Positions 53,611 to 61,993 of a stretch of 64,000 nt of DNA are shown here, in pieces (position 1 is the first letter of the stretch; each line of letters begins with the position of its first letter). The stretch is from Pseudarthrobacter sp. BIM B-2242 (GTDB lineage: Bacteria > Actinomycetota > Actinomycetes > Actinomycetales > Micrococcaceae). The position numbers were made by a program, and so were the translations under genes. The notes under the pieces were generated by a model, which saw only the letters and a program-made list of their open reading frames with translations, ran no database searches and was not told the DNA's origin. The stretch is taken from contig NZ_CP061721.1 of assembly GCF_014764445.1 (NCBI RefSeq), forward strand, positions 3,038,001 to 3,102,000. Reading direction: 5' to 3'.

Positions 53611-54819
53611 ATGAGCAACGCTGAACCCACTGCCGATGTGCCTCCCGCTGAAGACCCTTCCGATGTCCTGGCTCTGGCCGCCCTGCTGAGCTCCGACGAG
53701 CACGCCCTCCAGCAACGGATCCGGGACTTCACCGACCAGCGGATCAAACCAAACATCGCATCCTGGTATGACAACGCCCACTTTCCGCTGGAACTGGCAC
53801 CGGAACTCGGCGAACTGGGCGTCCTGGGGATGCACCTTCAAGGGTATGGCTGCCCCGGCCGATCCGCCGTCGAATACGGCCTTGCCGCCATGGAACTCGA
53901 GGCCGGCGACTCCGGGATCCGCACTTTCGTGTCCGTGCAGGGCTCACTGGCCATGACGGCCATCCACAAGTGGGGTTCGGAGGACCAGAAGCAGGAGTGG
54001 CTCCCCCGGATGGCCGCCGGCGAAGTCATCGGGTGCTTTGCCCTGACCGAACCGTCGGCGGGTTCGGATCCGTCCTCCATGACCACGTTTGCCCGCCGGG
54101 ACGGTTCCGGTGATGAAGCCGGCTGGGTCCTTGACGGAGCCAAGCGCTGGATCGGCTTGGCTTCCGTGGCCGGGGTGATGGTGGTCTGGGCAAAAACGGA
54201 CGACGGCATCCGCGGCTTCCTGGTGCCGGCCGGCACGCCGGGGGTCACCGCCACGCCGATCCCCCGGAAGCTTTCCATGCGTGCCTCCGTCCAGTGCGAT
54301 ATAACGTTCGACGGCGTCCGGCTGGGTCCCGAGGCCATGCTGCCGGCCGCCATGGGCCTGCGGGCGCCGTTCACATGCCTGAACGAGGCGCGCTACGGGA
54401 TCGCCTGGGGTGCCATGGGGGCGGCGCGTGATTCGTATGAGGCTGCCCTGGCGTACTCCCTGGAGCGGCTGCAGTTCGGCAAACCCCTGGCCGGGTACCA
54501 GCTGACGCAGGAGAAGCTGGTTAACATGCTGCTGGAGATCCAAAAAGGCACCATGCTGGCCATCCACCTGGGCCGCCTGAAGGACGCCGGAAAACTGCGG
54601 CCTGAACAGATCTCACTCGGCAAGCTGAACAACGTCCGCGAAGCCATCGCCATCGCCCGCGAAGCCCGCTCGATCCTCGGCGGCAACGGCATCACCCTGG
54701 ACTACTCCCCGCTGCGGCACGCCGCTAATCTGGAGTCTGTCCGCACCTATGAAGGCACGGACGAAGTCCACACCCTGGTGCTGGGCCAGCACGTCACGGG
54801 CCTCGGCGCGTTCCGGTAG
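53611..54819 (+). CDS. Acyl-CoA dehydrogenase, glutaryl-CoA dehydrogenase-like
   Basis: A 402-residue flavoprotein. GCFALTEPSAGSDPSSM is the first FAD/substrate motif, GAKRWIGLASVAGVMVVWAK follows, and RTYEGTDEVHTLVLGQ near the end holds the catalytic glutamate in the position used by glutaryl-CoA dehydrogenases. It could oxidise glutaryl-CoA from lysine or another short acyl-CoA. It follows the permease closely but appears to have its own start. Hairpin repeat B separates it from the convergent MFS gene. Confidence 0.9.
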   Translation: MSNAEPTADVPPAEDPSDVLALAALLSSDEHALQQRIRDFTDQRIKPNIASWYDNAHFPLELAPELGELGVLGMHLQGYGCPGRSAVEYGLAAMELEAGDSGIRTFVSVQGSLAMTAIHKWGSEDQKQEWLPRMAAGEVIGCFALTEPSAGSDPSSMTTFARRDGSGDEAGWVLDGAKRWIGLASVAGVMVVWAKTDDGIRGFLVPAGTPGVTATPIPRKLSMRASVQCDITFDGVRLGPEAMLPAAMGLRAPFTCLNEARYGIAWGAMGAARDSYEAALAYSLERLQFGKPLAGYQLTQEKLVNMLLEIQKGTMLAIHLGRLKDAGKLRPEQISLGKLNNVREAIAIAREARSILGGNGITLDYSPLRHAANLESVRTYEGTDEVHTLVLGQHVTGLGAFR

Positions 54820-54835
54820 ACCCGCCGGCGCCCCG

Positions 54836-54901
54836 CCCAACTAGGTAGCGCTAACTGTCGTTTTGAGGGCTCATAACGACAGTTAGCGCTACCTAGTTGG
54901 G
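54836..54901. repeat. Extragenic hairpin repeat, copy B
   Basis: A perfect 27-base-pair inverted repeat (left arm 54836-54862, right arm 54875-54901) around the 12-base loop TTGAGGGCTCAT. Outer ends read CCCAACTAGGTAG, the inner core GTCGTT/AACGAC. It matches copy A at 38114 in core and ends. It lies between two convergent genes, so it may also terminate transcription from both sides. Confidence 0.92.
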
Positions 54902-54919
54902 ATGCCAGGCCGCGGGTTC

Positions 54920-56251
54920 TTAGGCTGCTGTCACCGGGACAGGCACGGGGTCATTGTCAGTCTTGTCCTTCCGGATCGTCGCGCTGATAGCGGCGGCGAT
55001 GGTGCACATGGCCGCGGCCCCGAACCAGGCGTAGGTGTACTCGCCGGTGGCATCACGGATGGCACCGGCGCCCAGGGCAGCTGCAGCCGCACCCAGCTGA
55101 TGTGCAGCGAAGACCCACCCGAACACCACGCTGCCGTCCGCCCCGAACGTCTTGCGGCAGATCGCTGCGGTGGGCGGGACCGTGGCCACCCAGTCCAGGC
55201 CATAAATCACCACAAACACGATCATGCTCGGCTGGACGGTGGCGCTCAGGAGCAGCGGCAGCACCAGCAGCCCGATCCCCCGGAACTGGTAGTAGACGGC
55301 CAGCAGGACTTTGGGGTTGTAGCGGTCGGTCAGCCAGCCGGAGGCGATGGTTCCCACGATGTCGAAGATCCCGACGACGGCGAGCAGGCCCGCTGCGGTG
55401 GTTTGGGGCATGCCGTGGTCGTGCGCGGAGGGGATGAAGTGGGTGCCGATCAGGCCGTTTGTGGTGGCGCCGCAGATCGCGAAGCCGGCTACCAGCGCCC
55501 AGAACGTCCGCTCCCGGCTGGCCCGTTTGAGGATCTGAAGGGCGCGCACGGCAGCGTTGCTGCTGCGTCCGCTGTCCGCGGCAGGGGACGCAGCAGCGGC
55601 CGACGCTGCCGCTCCCTCCTCAGGAGCGGGTTCCCCGTATGGCAGGGCGCCGACGTCGGCCGGTGAGTTCTTGAGGAACTTCAGCACCAGCGGAACCACG
55701 GCGAGTGCGCCGGCGGCGATCAACAGCGAGGCCTGCCGCCAGCCCGGATCCTGGGCCAGCATGGCGATGAATGGCAGGAACACAAGCTGGCCCGCAGCGC
55801 TCCCGGCGGTCAGGATACCGATGACCAGGCCACGGCTCTTGGAGAACCACGTATTGGCGATGGTGGCGGCGAAGACGAGCGCCATGGAGCCCGTGCCCAG
55901 CCCGATCAGCAGGCCCCACGTGAGCAGGATCTGCCAGGACTGATTAACCAGGACAGTCAGCGCACTGCCGGCACCGATCATCACCAGGGCGGTGGCGGTG
56001 ACGGCACGGATCCCGAAGCGTTCCATCAGGGCCGCGGCGAACGGGGCGGTCAGGCCGAACAGCACGAGGTTGATGCTGACTGCTGCCGAGAGCACGGTGG
56101 TGGACCAGCCGAACTCCTGCTGCAGCGGCACCATCAGGACACCCGGTGCGGCCCGGAATCCGGCGGCGCCGACCAATGTCAGGAAGGCAACGGCCGCGAC
56201 GATCCAGGCCGGGTGCAGGCGGCGGCGCCGGCGCGATTTCGTGACTCTCAT
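54920..56251 (-). CDS. MFS transporter
   Basis: A 443-residue transporter with about 12 helices, split in two halves by a charged and Ala/Ser-rich loop near residues 205-235. The helix-1 segment GFRAAPGVLMVPLQQEFGWSTTVLSA resembles the oxalate/formate (OFA) and monocarboxylate-type MFS group. Substrate unknown. The start is ATG 56251, which overlaps the HxlR stop codon by 4 bases (ATGA); an upstream start would lie deep inside the regulator gene. It is most likely regulated by HxlR. Confidence 0.88.
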   Translation of the reverse strand: MRVTKSRRRRRLHPAWIVAAVAFLTLVGAAGFRAAPGVLMVPLQQEFGWSTTVLSAAVSINLVLFGLTAPFAAALMERFGIRAVTATALVMIGAGSALTVLVNQSWQILLTWGLLIGLGTGSMALVFAATIANTWFSKSRGLVIGILTAGSAAGQLVFLPFIAMLAQDPGWRQASLLIAAGALAVVPLVLKFLKNSPADVGALPYGEPAPEEGAAASAAAASPAADSGRSSNAAVRALQILKRASRERTFWALVAGFAICGATTNGLIGTHFIPSAHDHGMPQTTAAGLLAVVGIFDIVGTIASGWLTDRYNPKVLLAVYYQFRGIGLLVLPLLLSATVQPSMIVFVVIYGLDWVATVPPTAAICRKTFGADGSVVFGWVFAAHQLGAAAAALGAGAIRDATGEYTYAWFGAAAMCTIAAAISATIRKDKTDNDPVPVPVTAA

Positions 56252-56739
56252 GCGGCGGCCGTGGCGAGGTTGATGGGGGCTTCCGAGCGGGTAAGGCTGT
56301 GCCAGCTGGTGTTGGCGGCCGTGAGCCGTTCCCCGCAATGGGTGCACGTGTCAGCCGAACCGGTCCGTTGCCCGCAGCCGGTATGGATCACGAACATGTG
56401 TGCCTCCGCTGAGGGTGCCGGGAGGTGCTTTTCGGACCACATCACCACGGCGTTCAGCACCGGAAGCGCATCCTCACCCATGGACGTCAGGACGTACTCC
56501 TGACGGGGCCGGCCGCCGTCGTCATAGGTCCTTTTGGCCAGCAGGCCGGCCTCCACCAGCCCTGTCAGGCGCTTGGTGAGTACGGAGTCAGCCACCGCCA
56601 GCCGGGACTTCATGGCGTCGAAGCGCCCGTTGCCAAAGAAGACCTCGCGGAGCACCAGCATGCTCCAGGGGTCGCCCAGGATGTCGAGGCCGCGTGCCAT
56701 GCTGCAGGAGCGTTGGGACCAGTCGGATCGGAGTGCCAT
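56248..56739 (-). CDS. HxlR-family transcriptional regulator
   Basis: A 163-residue winged-helix regulator with the HxlR signature CSMARGLDILGDPWSMLVLREVFFG at residues 11-35, including the redox-type cysteine C11, and the recognition helix region RLAVADSVLTKRLTGLVEAGLL. A C-terminal extension carries a possible zinc knuckle (HTGC then CTHC). Translation is probably leaderless from ATG 56739. It is coupled to the MFS gene by a 4-base overlap and likely senses a reactive compound that the transporter exports. Confidence 0.9.
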   Translation of the reverse strand: MALRSDWSQRSCSMARGLDILGDPWSMLVLREVFFGNGRFDAMKSRLAVADSVLTKRLTGLVEAGLLAKRTYDDGGRPRQEYVLTSMGEDALPVLNAVVMWSEKHLPAPSAEAHMFVIHTGCGQRTGSADTCTHCGERLTAANTSWHSLTRSEAPINLATAAA

Positions 56740-56784
56740 AAAGGCACCCTAGCTAACTTTCTTCAAGAAAGCCAGGGTGCCTTT
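56740..56784. promoter_or_regulatory. Inverted repeat holding the HxlR promoter and the metB 3' end
   Basis: AAAGGCACCCT and AGGGTGCCTTT (exact complements, 11 bases) flank an inner dyad CTTTCTT-C-AAGAAAG. The -10 box TAGGGT (56746-56751, minus strand) of the HxlR gene lies in one arm, 6 bases from the ATG. The same structure can act as a terminator for metB, whose stop codon is 17 bases away. It may also be the HxlR operator. Confidence 0.7.
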
Positions 56785-56800
56785 ATCAGCGGCGACAGAG

Positions 56801-57964
56801 TTATTTCAGGAAGGTAAACGCGTGCTCCAGGTCCGCGATGAGGTCCTCGATGTCCTCGATGCCGCAGGACAGCCGGATGAGGTTGACCGGGACGGCCAGC
56901 TCCGTGCCCTTGACCGAGGCGTGGGTCATCTCCGACGGATAGTTCATCAGCGATTCGATGCCGCCCAAGGACTCGGCCAGGGTGAACACGGAGGTGTTTT
57001 CCGCGACGGTGCGGGCCGCTGCTTCGCCGCCCTTGAACTGGACGGACACCATACCGCCGAACTTCTTCATTTGCTTTTTGGCCAGATCGTGGCCGGGGTG
57101 CGACGGCAGGCCCGGGTACAGGACGGCCTCCACCTCGGGGCGCTCAAGCAGCCATTCGGCCACGGCCTGGCCGTTGTCGCTGTGCCGGTCCATGCGCACG
57201 CCGAGCGTCTTCAGGCCGCGGGTGGTGAGGAAGGCGTCCATCGGGCCGGAAATCGCGCCGACGGCGAACTGGACAAAGCCGATCTTTTCCGCGAGGTCCG
57301 CGTCCTTGACCACAATTGCGCCGCCCACTACGTCGGAGTGGCCGCCAATGTATTTGGTGGTGGAGTGGACCACAACGTCGGCACCCAGGGCGAGCGGGGT
57401 CTGCAGGTAGGGCGACGCGAAGGTGTTGTCGACCACGAGGAGGGCCCCGGCGTCGTGCGCCACCTTGGCGAGTGCCTCGATGTCGGTGATCTTCATCAGC
57501 GGGTTGGAGGGGGTCTCCACCCACACGAAGCGGGTCTTGTTCGCCGCCACGGCAGAGCGCACAGCGTCCAGGTCCGCCATGTCCACGGGGGTGTTGCCGA
57601 TCCCCCAGTCGCCAAGGACGCGGCTGATGAGCCGGTACGTGCCGCCGTAGGCGTCGTTGCCGAGGACGATGTGGTCCCCGGGCCGGGTCAGCGCCCGGAT
57701 CAGGGAGTCCTCCGCCGCGAGGCCGGAGCTGAAGGAGTAGGCGTGGGTGCCGCCTTCGAGCGCGGCGAGCTGCTCCTGCAGCGCATCACGGGTGGGGTTG
57801 GTGCCGCGGCCGTATTCGTAGCCGTCGCGGAGTCCGCCGATCCCGTCCTGGGCGTAGGTGGAGCTGAAGTGGACGGGCGGGACCACGGCACCGGTGCGGG
57901 GCTCGAAGGCCTGGCCTGCGTGGACGGCGCGGGTGTTGAAGCCCTGGTTTTCAGAGGCAGTCAT
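56801..57964 (-). CDS. metB: Cystathionine gamma-synthase
   Basis: A 387-residue PLP enzyme of the Cys/Met metabolism family. The PLP lysine is K204 in VHSTTKYIGGHSDVVGG, YGRGTNPTRDALQEQLAALEGG is at 51-72, and TPSNPLMKITDI at 151-162. With cbs just upstream on the same strand (15-base gap), the pair can interconvert homocysteine and cysteine through cystathionine. Gamma-synthase and gamma-lyase are hard to tell apart by sequence, so a lyase or dual activity is possible; in mycobacteria this cbs-metB neighbour is usually named metB. Confidence 0.92.
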   Translation of the reverse strand: MTASENQGFNTRAVHAGQAFEPRTGAVVPPVHFSSTYAQDGIGGLRDGYEYGRGTNPTRDALQEQLAALEGGTHAYSFSSGLAAEDSLIRALTRPGDHIVLGNDAYGGTYRLISRVLGDWGIGNTPVDMADLDAVRSAVAANKTRFVWVETPSNPLMKITDIEALAKVAHDAGALLVVDNTFASPYLQTPLALGADVVVHSTTKYIGGHSDVVGGAIVVKDADLAEKIGFVQFAVGAISGPMDAFLTTRGLKTLGVRMDRHSDNGQAVAEWLLERPEVEAVLYPGLPSHPGHDLAKKQMKKFGGMVSVQFKGGEAAARTVAENTSVFTLAESLGGIESLMNYPSEMTHASVKGTELAVPVNLIRLSCGIEDIEDLIADLEHAFTFLK

Positions 57965-57979
57965 GGTGCTCCTTCGAAG

Positions 57980-59365
57980 CTAGTTGCTGAGGTAGGCGAG
58001 GAGGTCGTGGCGGGTGAGGATGCCCACCGGGGCGCCAACGAAGGTCACCATCACGGTGTCCACGTCGGAGAGCAGCTCCCGGGCGGCGGAAATGGTTTCC
58101 AGCGAGCCGATGACCGGCAGCCGCTCCCCCATGTGCTCAGAAATCTTGTCCGTCAGCTTCGCTTCGCCGCGGAACAGCTTGGACGTCAGGGTCCGCTCAT
58201 CCACGGCGCCGAGGACCTCGCCCATCACCACGGGCGGTTCCTGGGAGAGGACCGGGATATGGCTGACGCCGAATTCATTCATGATGTTGATGACATCGCG
58301 GACGGTCTCATTGGGGTGGATATGCACCAGGTCCGGCAGTTCGCCGTTCTTGGTCTTGATGACCTCGCCCACTGACGCTTCCTCGCCGCCGGACAGGAAG
58401 CCGTAGGAACGCATCCACTGGTCGTTGAAGATCTTGGCAAGGTAGCCGCGGCCGGAGTCCGGCAGGATGACCACCACCACGGCGCTTTCCGGCAGGTCCT
58501 TGGCCACCTGCAGGGCAGCCACCACGGCCATGCCCGACGAGCCGCCCACCAGCAGCCCTTCCTCGCGGGCCAGGCGGCGGGTCATCTCGAAGGACTCGGC
58601 GTCGCTGACCGCAATGACATCATCCGGCACGGCCTTGTCGTAGTTGGCCGGCCACATGTCCTCGCCGACGCCTTCAACGAAGTACGGGCGGCCGGTGCCG
58701 CCGGAGTAGACCGACCCTTCGGGGTCGGCGCCGATGATCCGGACCCGGCCGCCGTCCGCCTCGGGGCGGTCAGCGGAAACTTCCTTCAGGAAGCGGCCGG
58801 TGCCGGTGATGGTGCCGCCGGTGCCGGCGCCGATCACGCAGTGCGTGATCCTGCCGTCGGTGTCGCGCCAGATTTCCGGGCCGGTGGTCTCGTAGTGGCT
58901 GCGCGGAGCGGCCGGGTTGGAGAACTGGTCCGGCTTGTAGGCGCCAGGGATTTCGGTGACGAGCCGGTCCGAGACGCTGTAGTAGCTTTGCGGGCTGTCC
59001 GGGGCCACGGAGGTGGGCGTGACCACAACTTCGGCCCCGTATGCCTGGAGGACGGCGCGCTTGTCCTCGCCCACCTTGTCCGGCACCACAAAGATGCACT
59101 TGTAGCCCTTCTGCTGGGCCACGAGTGCCAGACCAACGCCGGTGTTGCCGGAGGTCGGCTCAACGATGGTGCCGCCGGGCAGCAGTTTGCCGGTCCGTTC
59201 GGCCTCTTCGATCATCTTCACCGCGATGCGGTCCTTGATGGAACCGCCTGGATTGATGTATTCCAGCTTGACCAGGACAGTGGCTTTGATGCCGTCCGTC
59301 ACATGGTTGAGCTTGATGAGCGGCGTGTTTCCGATGAGGTCCAGGACGGACTGCGCGTACTTCAT
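57980..59365 (-). CDS. cbs: Cystathionine beta-synthase
   Basis: A 461-residue PLP enzyme that condenses serine and homocysteine to cystathionine. The N-terminal catalytic domain has IGNTPLIKL, the PLP lysine K44 in NPGGSIKDR and PTSGNTGVGLA. After about residue 330 two CBS domains follow (IHPNETVRDVINIMNEFGVSHIPV, then PVIGSLETISAARELLSDVD), the regulatory module. No N-terminal heme domain is present, as usual in bacteria. The ATG 59365 has TAGCTT 7 bases upstream; an upstream in-frame start adds 8 residues. Confidence 0.95.
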   Translation of the reverse strand: MKYAQSVLDLIGNTPLIKLNHVTDGIKATVLVKLEYINPGGSIKDRIAVKMIEEAERTGKLLPGGTIVEPTSGNTGVGLALVAQQKGYKCIFVVPDKVGEDKRAVLQAYGAEVVVTPTSVAPDSPQSYYSVSDRLVTEIPGAYKPDQFSNPAAPRSHYETTGPEIWRDTDGRITHCVIGAGTGGTITGTGRFLKEVSADRPEADGGRVRIIGADPEGSVYSGGTGRPYFVEGVGEDMWPANYDKAVPDDVIAVSDAESFEMTRRLAREEGLLVGGSSGMAVVAALQVAKDLPESAVVVVILPDSGRGYLAKIFNDQWMRSYGFLSGGEEASVGEVIKTKNGELPDLVHIHPNETVRDVINIMNEFGVSHIPVLSQEPPVVMGEVLGAVDERTLTSKLFRGEAKLTDKISEHMGERLPVIGSLETISAARELLSDVDTVMVTFVGAPVGILTRHDLLAYLSN

Positions 59366-59408
59366 ACCTACAAAGCTACCGCCTGCCACGGCGGGCCCTT
59401 CCCCGGGG

Positions 59409-59801
59409 TCAGCTGCCCGCCGAGGAATCCGTCTGCCAGAGGCCCATGATGTTGCCTTCAGTGTCCTTGAAATAGGCGTACCAGCCCATGCCGGGAACGG
59501 CGTCCTTGGGCTGGGCTACCGACCCGCCGGCGGATTCGACCTGTGCCAGCGCAGCGTCAAGGTCCTCCACGTCGATGGTGATGATGGGGGTCTTGAGGCT
59601 GTCCGTACGCGGAAACAGGGCGCCGTTGATCGCCCCGGGCGTGCTCGGCATCCCTGTCTGTTCGTCCGACGGCGTGGTGATGGCGCTGGTGTAGTCCATC
59701 CCCTGCATGGGGACCAGATTCCAGCCGAATGCGCTTTCGTAGAACGTGTTGGCGCGTTCCTTGTTTTCTGTGGGGATCTCGAAATGCACAACTCCAGCCA
59801 C
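59409..59801 (-). CDS. VOC-family (glyoxalase/bleomycin resistance fold) protein
   Basis: A 130-residue single-chain VOC protein with two beta-alpha-beta modules. GVVHFEIPTENKERANTFYE is the first metal-binding strand, followed by TIDVEDLDAALAQVESAGG and the C-terminal WYAYFKDTEGNIMGLWQ with the second metal Glu. Such proteins may be glyoxalases, dioxygenases or binding proteins; the substrate is unknown. The GTG start at 59801 follows AAAGGAG at 7 bases. Longer in-frame readings upstream lack a ribosome binding site. Confidence 0.88.
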   Translation of the reverse strand: MAGVVHFEIPTENKERANTFYESAFGWNLVPMQGMDYTSAITTPSDEQTGMPSTPGAINGALFPRTDSLKTPIITIDVEDLDAALAQVESAGGSVAQPKDAVPGMGWYAYFKDTEGNIMGLWQTDSSAGS

Positions 59802-59932
59802 TGCATGCTCCTTTGAATGCGAGGGGAAGGCGCGGACGCCCCGCGCCACATGGTGGAGTCTAGTCCCGGCTCCGGCGGTGTGTAAGTGGCTCCGTAAGCT
59901 TCATTGTCAGCCCGCCGTGGGACGATGAATGC

Positions 59933-60928
59933 ATGACCATTGCTGACGCACCCGCCCGGCTGGCCGCCGCCGCGGACGCGTCGCTCCGCTGGCATCCGGA
60001 CGGCCCCTACAGCCTGCAGCAGACGCTCGGCACCCTCCTGCGGGGCACCGGCGATCCGTCGTTTTCCTTCCGGCCGGACGGGCTGTGGATGGCGTTTACA
60101 ACGCCGGATGGCCCTGTCACGCTGCACCTCACCGCTGCGGCGGGTTCGGGAGCGGGCGGCGTCGTCGATGGTGCCGTGGATGCCCAGGCGTGGGGCCCCG
60201 GTTCTGTTGCCGGGCTCGCGGGCGTGCCGCGGCTGCTGGGTGCCGGAGACGACTGGACAGCCTTTGATGAACCGGCCTTCCATGCCAGCCTCCCCCGTAT
60301 GGTCCGTGAGGCCCGACGCCGGAACCTGGCTGTCCGCCTGCCCTCCACCGGACGCATGGTTGACTGCCTCGTGCCCACCATCCTCGAGCAAAAGGTCACC
60401 GTCATCGAAGCGCGCCGCGGCTACCGCTACCTGATGTACCGCTTTGGCTCTCCCGCGCCGGCAGCGGGCACGGCCGCTCCCGAGGGTCTCCGCGTCCAGC
60501 CCACGCCGGAGCAATGGCTGCGGATCCCCTCGTGGGAGTGGCACCAGGCCGGAGTGGGCCCGCAGCGCTCGGCGACCGTCATGCGGGCGCTGCGGTCCGC
60601 CGTCGCGCTTGAACGGCTGTCCGCCCTCCCTGCCCTGGAGGCGGCGGCAAAGCTGCAGGTCATTCCCGGCATCGGGATCTGGACCGCGGCCGAGGTGGTG
60701 CAACGGACCCACGGCTGCCCGGACTCCATCGCCGTGGGCGACTACCACCTCGCCGCCTATGTGGGCGCTGCCCTGACCGGTCGCCGGACGGACGACGCCG
60801 GGATGCTGGCGCTGCTGGAGCCGTGGAGAGGCCACCGTCAGCGCGTGGTGCGGATGATCGGACTCAGCGGCTTCCGCAAACCCACCTTCGGGCCGCGGAT
60901 GACCATCCAGGACCACCGCCGGCACTGA
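59933..60928 (+). CDS. DNA-3-methyladenine glycosylase family protein, AlkA-like
   Basis: A 331-residue HhH-GPD glycosylase that removes alkylated bases from DNA in base excision repair. The helix-hairpin-helix is LQVIPGIGIWTAAEVVQRTHG and the catalytic aspartate is D270 in DSIAVGDYHLA. LVPTILEQKVTVIEARRGYR is the other conserved core block. The N-terminal 130 residues correspond to the variable AlkA-type domain. No Ada domain is attached. No clear ribosome binding site precedes the ATG. Confidence 0.9.
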   Translation: MTIADAPARLAAAADASLRWHPDGPYSLQQTLGTLLRGTGDPSFSFRPDGLWMAFTTPDGPVTLHLTAAAGSGAGGVVDGAVDAQAWGPGSVAGLAGVPRLLGAGDDWTAFDEPAFHASLPRMVREARRRNLAVRLPSTGRMVDCLVPTILEQKVTVIEARRGYRYLMYRFGSPAPAAGTAAPEGLRVQPTPEQWLRIPSWEWHQAGVGPQRSATVMRALRSAVALERLSALPALEAAAKLQVIPGIGIWTAAEVVQRTHGCPDSIAVGDYHLAAYVGAALTGRRTDDAGMLALLEPWRGHRQRVVRMIGLSGFRKPTFGPRMTIQDHRRH

Positions 60929-61024
60929 CGAATTTGTCATGGACTCGCCCCGGCAGGACGGTATAGCGTGGCGCCATGGAGGCTGCACCAGAGCCCCGGA
61001 ATTCCGCATCCTCTGGAGTCACGC

Positions 61025-61993
61025 ATGATCCACACTGACAAACTGACCAAGACCTTCGTGGTCAAGAAGGAAACGGTGGAGGCCGTCAAGGGCGTCGACA
61101 TCGATGTTGCCCCCGGCGAGCTTGTGGCCTTCCTCGGCCCGAACGGTGCAGGGAAATCCACCACCCTCAGAATGCTGACCACACTGCTCAGACCCACCTC
61201 CGGCTCGGCCACCGTGGCAGGCGTTGACGTCGCTGCCGACCCTGCCGGGGTGCGCGCCCGGATCGGTTACATCGGCCAGGGCAACGGCGGCGGACACAGC
61301 TTCCGGGTCATTGATGAACTGGTGATGCAGGGCCGCTTCTACGGCATGAACACCACCGATGCCACCGCCCGGGCCCAGGAACTGCTGACGTCCCTGGACC
61401 TGGCCGACCTCGCCAAGCGCACCGTGGTCAAGCTGTCCGGCGGGCAGCGCCGGCGGATGGACGTTGCCCTGGGCCTGATGCACTCGCCGCGGCTCCTCTT
61501 CCTCGACGAGCCGTCCACCGGCATGGACCCGCAGAACCGGGCCAACCTCTGGGAGCACATCATGCGGATGCGATCCGAGCACGGCACCACCATCGTGTTG
61601 ACCACGCACTACATGGACGAAGCGGACCTGATGTCCGAACGCGTCATCGTGATCGACCACGGCCAGATCATCGCCGACGACACCGCAGCCAGGCTAAAGG
61701 CCAACCTGGCCGGCGACCTGCTCGCCGTCGAGGTGGCGGCGGACTCGGCCGGGAGCGTGCGCGGGCTGCTGGGGCGGGCCGCCGCGGGCGGGGAGATCAA
61801 CGAAAACGTGTACGACGGCGTGGTCCGCTTCCGCCTCCGGCTCACCGAGGGCGCCCGGCTGGCGCCGGCGCTGCTGAAGGAAATGCACGACGCCGGCGCT
61901 CCCGCACAGTCACTGGAACTGAAGCCGCCCACGCTGGATGACGTGTTCCTGGAGCTCACCGGCCGCAACCTGAGGGAAGGAGCGAACCGCTGA
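61025..61993 (+). CDS. ABC exporter ATP-binding protein, DrrA type
   Basis: A 322-residue ABC ATPase of the DrrA/CcmA export group. Walker A GPNGAGKST (K44), signature LSGGQRRRMDVA, Walker B LLFLDEPSTGMD and the H-loop TTHYMDEAD are intact. The C-terminal 90 residues form the extension typical of DrrA, ending LDDVFLELTGRNLREG. The ATG at 61025 follows GGAG at 7 bases. TATAGC at about 60962 may be the promoter. It overlaps the permease gene by 1 base. Confidence 0.93.
   Translation: MIHTDKLTKTFVVKKETVEAVKGVDIDVAPGELVAFLGPNGAGKSTTLRMLTTLLRPTSGSATVAGVDVAADPAGVRARIGYIGQGNGGGHSFRVIDELVMQGRFYGMNTTDATARAQELLTSLDLADLAKRTVVKLSGGQRRRMDVALGLMHSPRLLFLDEPSTGMDPQNRANLWEHIMRMRSEHGTTIVLTTHYMDEADLMSERVIVIDHGQIIADDTAARLKANLAGDLLAVEVAADSAGSVRGLLGRAAAGGEINENVYDGVVRFRLRLTEGARLAPALLKEMHDAGAPAQSLELKPPTLDDVFLELTGRNLREGANR

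Noticed and set aside
56777..58375. A 532-codon open frame on the plus strand across metB and cbs
   Set aside because: It runs antisense to two recognised PLP enzymes with intact catalytic lysines and shows no motif of its own.
56785..59408. A SAM-type riboswitch for the cbs-metB genes
   Set aside because: The cbs start is preceded by a -10 box at 7 bases and no structured leader fits in the 43-base spacer to the VOC gene.
59516..61009. A 497-codon open frame on the minus strand across the AlkA-like gene
   Set aside because: It is antisense to a gene with a clear HhH-GPD motif and also overlaps the VOC gene in another frame.
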